Of a DNA stretch of 13,619 nt, positions 1 to 8,331 are shown one piece after another (the first letter of the stretch is position 1; each line of letters starts with the position of its first letter). Source of the stretch: Terana coerulea (taxonomy: Eukaryota; Basidiomycota; Agaricomycetes; Polyporales; Phanerochaetaceae); NCBI GenBank assembly GCA_024811115.1, contig JAKOGH010000253.1, positions 1-13,619 on the forward strand, given 5' to 3'. Both the position numbers and the translations under genes were made by a program. Under the pieces are notes generated by a model. That model made no database searches and was not told the DNA's origin. It saw only the letters and a program-made list of their open reading frames with translations.

Positions 1-1639
1 CATGTTAGTGTACCAACGTGGTCTTATCAATATACTCGCTTACTAATACACATGTTCGTCAAGGGTACTGGACGAGACGATAACCGATAGTCACAGTATC
101 GACCGCCACCGCCAAGACTTGTCGCGTTGAGGGAACTGGCATGCCTGGGGTTAAGGTCAGCATCTCCTCGAACCGTCAGATCAGAGGCAAGAGCGCACCG
201 GCGTGAGTGGGCTTGAGTCAGAACACGTGGCTGGGGTGCCGACCACAATAGCACGAGCCCGACCGGCGGGGTGCGCTCGGCACCGTCGTTTCTTCATATT
301 AATTCACGAGCAGGATGAGATATCTGGGCATACGAGGTCAGCGCAGTCATTGGGCAACATTGTGGACGGATCGGACCTGTAATAACCTATGACGCTGATG
401 AACGAGACCGCCGACAAGTACGAGCCAAGCGCAGGCGCACACACGTCCGAGAGTCCGGCGGTACCGTCTGCTGCGTAATCGGCACGAGCGCGGCGGAGTC
501 ATGATCGGTAGTCAAAAACTGTATCTGGGTGACCCAAACTTTAGCGGCGCGATGAGCGCACTAGTGATTATAGACGAGTACTGGCGGACTTACCATCCAA
601 TAGACCAACGATACACGTATCTCTCGCGCCGCGAACTGACGATGCTGACAAGCATTCAGTAATGCCTCTAGATTAGCACAGTGATTAGTTCCAGTTCTAG
701 TATAGCGTCTCGCGGTGGCGGCGTACCTTCCTTATTAATGACTGTTTGACGATGCTTGGCTATCGTCGTCCACGTCTTCCATGTCTCCCAGTCGGCTTTT
801 GCGGCCACTACAATGAATGCCAGAGACGGGTCAGTGGACTGAATGGCAGAATGAAGTAAGTGCATGCCTTCAGCGCGCACTTTTTGTGCCGAGACTGCAT
901 TTCTCGCAGTATGAGAGAATTGACGATGCTGAAGTACAGCATCATCTCCTCATCTCGAACGCTGTGGTTAGCGACAGTATACCGCTAGTGTGGTGCTAAC
1001 TACTACTCGACGCACATCCGGCAATCGAGGGTCGCGATTGTGCCGTCTTGCCGTACAACCGGCAGGGGTATGGCAGGGCGCCGCCTGATCGCGCCGCACA
1101 ATGACATCCTTCGCCGAATAATAGCATGACGAGTGCTGTGTTCAATGACATCGTTAGAACGGCGGCGGCAACGAATGCAAACGAGACACTTACTATGCAA
1201 ATGGCTTCGAGAGCGAGGGAGGCGCAGCAGGTCAGCAATATGATAAATAATTGCGATGTTGTTCGTGCCGGCCGCCGGGACAGTTTCCAGCAGTACCAGA
1301 GAACTGACGATGCTGGGGTATTGTCGTATGCGCCCGAATCGTCCTCACTTGGGTCTCGTCCCACCTACAACTGATGCCAAAGACGAGTCAGTGATCTGGA
1401 CAGAAAGCGTAGCAGGTGCATACCTTGATTTCCAGTGCGCACTTCACGTTGAACGGCGCTATCTTCCACTATGAGAGAATTGACGACGCCGGGGTGCAGT
1501 GTTGTCTAACTGCCTTCAGAGCTGGTAAACACTAGTCAGCACCAGTACAGCGCACGCTATAGGGTAAGATGCTTACCCGCTATGATCGAGGTGTGTGTGC
1601 TTCCTTTTCAACGCATTATCCGCGCTCTTGAAACACGCA
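1..1639. repeat. Direct repeat, left copy (matches 11958-13619)
   Basis: The first 1639 bases align end to end, in the same orientation, with 11958-13619. Substitutions are scattered and there are several small indels; by eye more than nine in ten bases agree. The match reaches the first base of the window here and the last base there, so the true repeat is longer on both sides. The repeat contains most of the reverse-strand gene described separately. No LTR-type ends, target duplication or terminal inverted repeats are visible, because the boundaries lie outside the window. Confidence 0.97.
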
Positions 1640-1855
1640 GGTGGTAAGCTTCATGCACCCAGTTTATCGACCAGTACTTACCTTGAGCAAGCCTTGAATG
1701 AACGACACGGGATGGGATGTGAGCCGGCTAGTAAGACTACAAAGCATACAAGCAAAGGGCTTACCAGCGGGCCAGCCTCGAGAATGAGGAAGAGGTCGTC
1801 GTCGGGACGGCAGGGGTGCAAGTCGGTCGACGGTGGCGAAGTATGCTCTACACAT
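1..1855 (-). pseudogene. Unknown multi-intron gene, left copy, 3' end outside window, probably decayed
   Basis: This is the reverse-strand gene also found at 11778-13619, and here its 5' part is inside the window. A candidate start codon at 1855-1853 opens an exon (1765-1855) beginning MCRAYFATVDRLAPLP and ending at a GTAAGC donor. A GTAAGT donor at the next exon end (about 1682) and the splice sites shared with the right copy follow. Relative to the right copy it carries indels that are not multiples of three: a 2-base difference near 1290, a 2-base difference near 1040, and a 6-base insertion plus 1-base loss near 82-95. The penultimate exon therefore loses its frame. I do not recognise the protein. 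I infer a decayed copy, but my splice model is hand-made and incomplete, so some apparent breaks could be mis-assigned introns. Confidence 0.4.
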
Positions 1856-1880
1856 CCCCGAGGATGTGCAGGTGTCTCGA

Positions 1881-1972
1881 GTGGAGGAGAGAGTGAGAAG
1901 GGAGTGAGGGAGGGAGGGGGAGAAAGGAAGGAGAGGATGCTGTCTCCGAGCACTCCTCCTCCCCTTCTTATA
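1881..1972 (-). promoter_or_regulatory. TATA box and pyrimidine tract upstream of the left gene copy
   Basis: On the reverse strand a TATAAG sequence (1972-1967) is followed by a long CT-rich tract (about 1935-1881) and then, 112 bases downstream of the TATA, by the ATG at 1855. A TATA box followed by a CT block near the transcription start is a common fungal promoter layout. That it drives the gene at 1-1855 is inferred from position only. The equivalent region of the right copy is outside the window. Confidence 0.35.
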
Positions 1973-2938
1973 CCTGTCAAACCCCGCCGAACACGGTTCC
2001 GGCGTGCTGCCGGGGTCACCCCGTCTTGTTGCCCTTGCGACCGCTCTCACGTCACGGCATGGCCTTCGAGGCCAGACGCCTCACGAACGGAGCACAAGCG
2101 GGTGCCCAGTCTGCGCATACGCGGACTGAGCTCGCGTTTCCGTTGCATTCGTCCGTTCTGATCGTCGCCTGTGTCTCGGCTGATGTACCTTGGCGCTTGT
2201 GTGGTGACGTGTCGCCGCTCGCCGAAGGCTTAGTTGCCCGACGAACCGGCTGGTGTTGCGAGGTCCAGGGCGACGACGCCGACGAGAAACGCACGAAACG
2301 GCCTAGTCCCAGAAAATCCCGCTAGTGAGCAAAGCTTCCCACATCTCACGGGCTGTGTTACGTACCTAGGTCTGGGCTCTGCTCTCGTCCTCCGTCCTCC
2401 GCCGTCGGTGCTCATTGGAGTCAGCGCATGGCGTCGTTGCCCTACAAAACAGTGAAATCGGCGAAATCTATGAAAATGAGCGCAAGTGTAGTGCATGAAA
2501 GCTAGACACATACCTGATAACTCATAGAGCGCTTCTATGTGGTCAGTGTGCCTTTGCGAGAGAGGGTAGTGGCTGGAGGTCAGTGGAAGAGCAGAGCCAG
2601 GAGAGGCGCGAAAGCGTCAGCGCAGCTGACTAAGCATCGTTGTGGCGTCGCTCTCAGACGCCGTTGCCTTTCTCTCGCCACCTCCACCTCGCCCACTCAC
2701 TCGATGTTTGACAACCTGCAGTCACTGCCGCGGAGAGGCGATTTGAATTAGTATCCGCTGACTTTGACTTGCTTTATTTGCTGCAAAGGTACGGAGGTGG
2801 AAAAAGACTTGCGAGATTTTTGTGCAGCGCACTCTTAGTAAGAGGTACTACACCCAAGGCATCCGTGCGTTCGTGATAGCAGTATCTCAGCTGAAGATTA
2901 CACAGTGCATAATAACTTATTCCGGGGCGCTTTGTAGA
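1973..2938. other. Spacer without a recognised gene
   Basis: Several open frames of 70-100 codons occur on both strands but overlap each other and show no family signature or splice structure. A stretch at 2652-2703 resembles a fungal 5' leader (CT- and CA-rich) ending in an ATG at 2704, but the frame closes after 15 codons at 2751. At most this is a stranded 5' end or an upstream ORF. The last eight bases (2931-2938, TTTGTAGA) are the left target duplication of the adjoining MITE. Confidence 0.4.
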
Positions 2939-3272
2939 CAGTGTTGCGCGGTTAGCAACTGGGTTATCACGGTAAGCAATAACGGAACGTAACTGGGTTG
3001 CAACTTAGTTAACAAGTTGCGTCTTAACTCAACTTTGTGGTTTCCGGGTCCTGATCTCGGCGCTCTCTGCTAGCCAATCAGAGACCTCAGTTAGCGGCCT
3101 GACGGTTAACCTGACCGCGGACCCCACGACTACCAGCGTCCTGCTGCGCGTTTATGCTTCAGTTGTCGATCATGTGAATAGTTACATAGTTATAGTTACA
3201 GTTAAGTTACCCCAGTTAAGGTTTTAGCTATCGGAACTAGTTCATAACTAGTTATTAACTGTCGCAACGCTG
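2939..3272. mobile_element. hAT-like MITE, 334 bp, with 8-bp target duplication
   Basis: The element is bounded by a perfect 8-bp direct repeat, TTTGTAGA, at 2931-2938 and 3273-3280. It starts CAGTGTTGCG and ends with the complement of CAGCGTTGCG. The inverted similarity continues inward imperfectly for about 30 bases (GGTTAGCAACTGGGTTAT against AGTTAATAACTAGTTAT). An 8-bp duplication with CAG-type termini is the hallmark of the hAT superfamily. The ends are rich in GTTA/TAAC motifs, including AACTGGGTT at 2957 and 2991 and a GCAACTT/AAGTTGC stem at about 3000-3020. These resemble the subterminal binding repeats of hAT elements. There is no transposase frame, so it is non-autonomous. Confidence 0.88.
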
Positions 3273-3280
3273 TTTGTAGA

Positions 3281-4753
3281 TGTCAGACTACACCCTGTTT
3301 TGCAAGTCGGTGCTGGTCTCTGGATGCCTCCGAGTTCAGTCCAAGTCTCCAAGATTACATCTAGGCCTCTGACAGGATGCTGTGTATAGATTGGCGAGCT
3401 TGGCATGCAGAGTATACGGCGGTCTTGTATTGTGCCGGTTGACAAGCGCGTGGGCAATATCCGATGCCCCGCTGTTGCTAGTCTCCGTAGCTGACTATAA
3501 ACGGTCGGATGACAGTCGATCCAAACCTTGTGCATAGTCTGCACCGGGTCGCGAGCGCTTTGGAGAGGTGAAGCATTTCGCCCGATTTGGAAATAGACGC
3601 GCATGGGCCTCTCTCAGCCAGCTTCAGCCAGTGCTGATTTTAGGCATGGATGAGTACAGTAAAGCACATAGCGTATTCTGTTGCTGCATATGTATCATTC
3701 CTGTGCAATAGTGTTATTATTTATACTTTACAACAACTGTGCAGTCAATACCAGTAATTTTTCTCGGGAAGCTTCAACAAAATGAGAATCAAATGACTAC
3801 AAATCCAAGCAGGGTGCAGGTGGACCGACTAAGCGTCTCCGAATCATTACATATGGTACCGCGCCAACCTTCAGTGATGTTTTGAGGCCCTTGCCCAAGC
3901 ATCTAAGTGGATGACCTACTCTATCACAAGGTTCAGCAGAAGAGGGCATATATTCAACCAAAAAGCGCACCAAGAATTTGCTACGCAAACTCTCCTCAGT
4001 TGCTTTCTACCCCTCCATATAGTTGAATACTCAGTCTTTTGACAGTGTTCAGCTGAGGGACAGTCATAGAAAGACTTCGAGACGCGTCGTGGTAGCGCGT
4101 TTACATTACATCAACGTGATCACATGATCGGCATCTTCCGAAATCCTTCACCGTTCACAAACCCTCGCAACTCGTACAAGACTACGCTGTTGCGCTGTCA
4201 ACAACTCAGCGCTCAGCAATGATGCCGGCATCTAAGGCCGCAAAGTGTCCAAAAGTGTCTCTCCGAGTCCTTTCGCATATTGTGTATTCCTGTTGTATGA
4301 GCTGGCTCAAATGCATAGTAATAACAGATACTAAAGTAGTGTGCAATGCCAGAGGGAAGGATTGGACACAGAGGGAGTCTGACCCTCAGGCAGTCAGAAC
4401 GGAGAATGCTTGGATCTGAAGTAATCTCCATTCTGATTGGCTGAGAGTTGAACTCTCACGCCAGTAAGGACCCTTGGAGACGGCACCATCAATGGCCCTT
4501 GGCTACACTGAGGCTGTGTGCATCTTAGCGTGACAGGCAAGACTTGATTGATGTCATGTCTGGATGCTTATATTTTGATTTATTTTGCATTTCTCGTAAT
4601 TCCTTACAACACAGTACAAAGCACAGAAACACTCTTTACCAAGATAAACATAACTGACAGCTGCCCAGCACATTAATAGACATATTGAGAGAGGATAAGT
4701 AATAGGAGTGTAAAAGGAAATGTCCCCAAATTGGAGTAGTCATCTAAGCATTC
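3281..4753. other. AT-richer spacer without a recognised gene
   Basis: I see no gene I can support here. The longest frame is a reverse-strand one of 118 codons (3604 to 3248), whose stop lies inside the right end of the MITE. It has no recognisable motif. A perfect 17-base odd palindrome (TGAGAGTT-G-AACTCTCA) lies at 4442-4458. The rest is short overlapping frames. Confidence 0.4.
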
Positions 4754-4790
4754 TCAGCAACCCGAGCAATTCCCATGCTCCGGTTGCTGA
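4754..4790. other. Strong stem-loop, 15-bp stem with 7-nt loop
   Basis: TCAGCAACCCGAGCA (4754-4768) and TGCTCCGGTTGCTGA (4776-4790) are complementary at 14 of 15 positions around a 7-base loop, ATTCCCA. It stands alone in AT-richer spacer with no gene on either side, so a terminator or regulatory role cannot be assigned. It could be a small-RNA precursor, a protein-binding inverted repeat or a relic of a tiny transposon. The strand of any transcript is unknown. Confidence 0.7.
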
Positions 4791-5271
4791 CACGACAATC
4801 CATCAGAACTATTTTCAAGACTTGGCTAGACGGCTGGCTGGCAATCACCCTTTACACCTCTGGTGACTCATCACAACCGGGTTGAAGCTCTCATGCTTAC
4901 GTCCTTGTTCGTCCTCCGACATGGTCCTTCATTCACTCCCTCCACCAGTCAACCGTTCCCTCCTATGAGGCAGCCAGTTATCTAGGATATACACAAGAAT
5001 CCAAGACATGCACGCCATGCCATAGACTAACCCACGTCCTTTCACTTTCCGCACAACTACAGAAAAGCACAGTGAAGACACATGCACCCACATCTTCCAC
5101 CATTCACCTCTCGACTGCCGTGCTGTCATCCTGCCACCAGAGAACCGCGGCGCGCGCATGTAGGATGACCACTGGCCACGGAACGCGCTGAGGGCAAGGT
5201 GTACGTGAGACGAAGTTGTCAGGGCCGCATGAGGAGCGGAGGGCGAGGACGAGATGGTGCATATGGCCCAG
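4791..5271. other. Spacer before the tandem array
   Basis: No gene is supported. Short frames on both strands overlap and show no splice or domain pattern. GC content rises sharply from about 5140 onward, where the tandem array begins. Confidence 0.35.
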
Positions 5272-6520
5272 GTGCGCCCGCTGCATGTGTTCGCAACGCT
5301 CGAATGCTGACATTGTGCAGGCGCCTAGAGAAGTCTTTTTCGATCCAAAACGACGCACCCCGTTCGGGGAGTTTGTCGATCCGCCACCGGGATGCAGCCT
5401 GCGCCGCCTGCGTCGCGTCGACGCAGGCCCTCCTGAGTCCTCGCCCTGGTGTCCGGCGCCCTCGAGATGAGTTGAACGTGATCGACAATGCCCCCACCGC
5501 CGCCGACGTACGGGTGCGTGCGGAGACCATGCGCGACAGGCAGACGACGTCCGCGCCACATCGCGGACGGTTCAGGTGCGCTACGTTCCGCGTTTCCGTG
5601 GTTCCTGTGCTGACATTTCGTGGGCGCCTAGAAGATCCATTTTCCAGTCAAAACGACGCATCCCGTTCCGGGATTTTGTCGATCCGCTACTGGGACAAAG
5701 CCGTTGGGGGCGCCGCACGCGCATAGAGAGAGGCACATCGCGCAGGCGCACGGGCGGCGCGCGAAGCAGAAGAGACGGGGCGGCGCCGGCGCATGCGGTC
5801 CAGGTACGCTTTCCAGCCGTGTTTTCGACGCCCAAATGCCGACCGCGCGTGTGTGCCTAGAAAATGCGATTGTGGCCTCGAACGACGCCTCTCGTTCTGG
5901 GGGGTTTGGCGACGCGCTGGCCGTAGGGAGCCTTCGCCGCCTGCGCCGCGTCGAGGCGGGCCCTCCGAGCGGAGATAGGCTATCACGCACAGTCTCCGCA
6001 CGCGCTCGCCTGCAGGCGACGACCGCGGGGCGCGTTACGGGGCCAAGTGTGGTGTGCGCAGTGTCGCAGGCGATTCAAGTGCACCGATGACTACGTTCCC
6101 GAAGCTCCCGTGCTGGCATTCCGTGGGCGCCTAGAAAATCCGCTGTCGAGCCAAAATGACACCTCCCGTTCCGGGATTTTGTCGATCCGCTATTGGGATG
6201 AAGCCCTCGCCGCCTGCGTCGGTGCGACGCAGGCCCGCCCCACTCTCGCTGCCAGCGCCCTCGAGATGTTCCGCACGCGTCCGACCGCGTCGCCGTCGTC
6301 GCCGCCTGCGTGCGAGTGTGTAGAGGCGCAAGCGCGGCGCGTGCGCTGTGTTACAAACGGTCCAGGTGCGCCGATTTCTGTGTCTCCGAGGCTCCGGTGC
6401 TGATAGTTTGTGGGCGCCTAGAAAATCCATTTTCGAGTCCAAACGACGCATCCCGTTCCGGGATTTTGTCGATCCGCTACTGGGACAAAGCCCGCGTCGC
6501 CTGCGTCGTGTCGACGCAGG
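5272..6520 (+). repeat. Five-unit degenerate tandem array with intron-like segments and conserved hairpins
   Basis: Five cores begin at 5329, 5632, 5861, 6135 and 6422, each directly after a conserved GCCTAG (GCGCCTAG in four, GTGCCTAG in unit 3). Each is preceded by a 56-57 base segment with intron features: a donor-like GTGCGC, GTACGC or GTGCAC (5272, 5576, 5804, 6079, 6366), usually a GCTGAC/GCTGAT branch-like motif, and TAG at the end. Each core carries an AAAATCC-type start, a TCCCG-TTC-CGGGA hairpin and, in four units, a CCTGCGTCG-nnn-CGACGCAGG hairpin (5407, 5940, 6213, 6500; weaker at 5940). The implied exons are 247, 172, 218 and 231 bases and no single frame runs through all of them. 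A repetitive spliced protein is therefore possible but not supported; a spliced or structured non-coding RNA fits at least as well. Confidence 0.75.
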
Positions 6521-6734
6521 GCCTCGCGTCGCTCCGCAAGTCCCCATGGCACCCAGATGGCCCCAAGACGACGTATGCACGTGCGGTGACCGCGGTCCCC
6601 AGCCTCTTCGCCATGGAGGCCGAGCATGGACGGCGCGACGGAAGCGCGTCCGGCGAGCGTACAGCGCTTCGCGGCGACGGCAGGCCTATCCTCGTCGTCG
6701 AGTGGCGCGTGCGAACGCGGTGCTGATAGTCGGG

Positions 6735-7500
6735 GACGGCGTTGACACCATATATCGCGTTCCTGCGACCGGGTGTTGACGAGGCGGAGAGGAGACGTGT
6801 ATGCGCTCTCTCGGGAAGTCAAGGGTCGTGCGCACCCCGTGCCAGCTGCCGACGCCGCCGCCGACACGGGCTCGACACCTCATGTGGCGACTGTTCGACG
6901 CCACCTCTGCGGCGAAAGGCACGCTGCAGCCGCGAGACCGCGCTGCGAACGGGGTGCAGAGGGTGCGGAATGGCGTTGACACCCTATATCGTATTCCCGT
7001 GACCGGGGTTCCGCGCGGCGAGGGGAAGGTGTCTGCACGCTCACGACGGTCAGCGACGGGGTGCGCGGGAGCTCGACGGCGACATGCACCCGCCGCCGCC
7101 GACAGTGGGTAGAAGCGCTATGAGGACGCCGTCTGGCGAGGTCTCGCGGTCTTCCGTGGTCTCGCGGCCAAGGGAGCACCCGACGGGGCGCCGACGACAG
7201 ATCGCGATCCGGTCGTCGAAAGGCTGTCTGTGCGTGATTGGCGCAGGCGTCGAGAAGGTCGCGTCCACGGTCATCGCGAGTGTGCGGCCTCGGGTTGCAC
7301 TGCACGTCCTGGCGTCGCTGTTGGACGATGTCACGATATAACGGCATCCCGCGACCGAGGCGCGGACGAGTGTGCTCGAGGTCGAGAAGGTATTACCGAG
7401 GTCTAGGCGACGTGGCGGTGGTCAGCTGAGCAAGCACTCGCACGACAGTGGCGGGCGGCGGTGACGCTTTGACACCCTATGTCGAGTTCCGACGAGCAGG
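6735..7500 (+). repeat. Second, looser repeat array (TTGACACCCTATATCG units)
   Basis: A block starting GTTGACACC(A/C)TATATCG followed by a CGTGACCGGGGT-like stretch occurs at 6741 and 6974. A diverged version is at about 7326 and a partial one at 7469 (TTTGACACCCTATGTCG). Between blocks there are related GC-rich segments with GGTGCGC and CGCCGCCGCCGACA motifs (about 6830-6865 and 7058-7105). Spacing is uneven (233, about 350 and about 140 bases). All six frames are partly open because of the high GC content, and none carries the repeats coherently. It adjoins the first array but does not share its core sequence. Confidence 0.5.
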
Positions 7501-8286
7501 GGCCGTGTGCTGGGAAGATCCAGGGCATCAGCGCTGTTGAACGGAGCGTGGAGCTATGCAGAGAGTCAGTAACCCAGTTATGCGTTACCAGTGACTTTGC
7601 TTACAGAATATCCATGCAGGCTACACCGAGGCACCCCGTCCGCCGTGAGACGACGGATATGCGTCCGCCGAGCTGGATGCTGAAGAGAGGCTGAATGCGA
7701 CCTGGAATACAGACAGTCAGTATGCATTCCTCGAGCGCAGGACGTGTTGACTGACCCGCTGCGCCATGCTCCAGTTGGAGTTGGGAGTGGCGTCGATGGT
7801 GGTGGTGGATGAGAGAGCCTGAGAGTGGGCGCCTGGGCGAGGGATGTGATGGGATGGCGCCAGCCAATGAGGACGCGCGAGGACGGGACGCGTCGGGGCA
7901 GCGTCCTCTGCACGTCCAGCGCACGTCCTCCTCGCTGCCTGCCCCTGCCCGCGTAGAATATAGTTTGATGCCGATTAGCACCTAGACACACACCCAACGA
8001 CGCTTTTTAGTTCGAACCGATTGTGCAGCACAGGGCGAAGCTACGCCCGGCCGATCCACGGCAGACGCCCACGCAACCCGAAGACGCGATCGACGCCGCG
8101 CCTGCTCCTCCACGCCCACCACGCCGTCCTCCCCCACCCACTGACGGCTGCCCCTGCACTTCCCATGCCTGGCACCTTCTCCATCGTCGGGACACCACAT
8201 ATGGTCACGGGAGAAGGGCGGGTTCTCGGCCAAGCTACGATGGCAGGCACTGAACGTCCTCCTGGCACAGCGTCAGTCTCATGGCC
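7501..8286. other. Upstream region of the P450 gene
   Basis: No gene is supported. The large reverse-strand frames here are GC-driven. A CCAAT sequence (about 7864, in CCAGCCAATGAGG) could be a CCAAT-factor site, but it is about 470 bases from the P450 start. A 6-bp inverted repeat, GAATGC/GCATTC, lies at about 7692-7728. Confidence 0.35.
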
Positions 8287-8292
8287 TATAAA
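8287..8292 (+). promoter_or_regulatory. TATA box of the P450 gene
   Basis: TATAAA lies 40 bases upstream of the chosen ATG at 8332, so transcription would start roughly 10-20 bases before that codon. This also argues against the in-frame upstream ATG at 8281, which would precede the TATA box. Confidence 0.6.
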
Positions 8293-8331
8293 CCGGGGAA
8301 TGGGGTCGAGCAGCACACCCCCAGTGCTACC

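Noticed and set aside
5199..5726. Plus-strand frame of 175 codons spanning two array units
   Set aside because: The frame is not kept in the later units (lengths are not multiples of three and stops appear), so openness is best explained by GC content.
8010..8022. GTTCGAA sequence resembling a tRNA B box
   Set aside because: No matching A box, acceptor stem or cloverleaf could be formed around it.
8281..8331. Upstream in-frame ATG of the P450
   Set aside because: It precedes the TATA box, adds a 17-residue extension before the usual short lumenal N-terminus, and has a poorer start context than the ATG at 8332.
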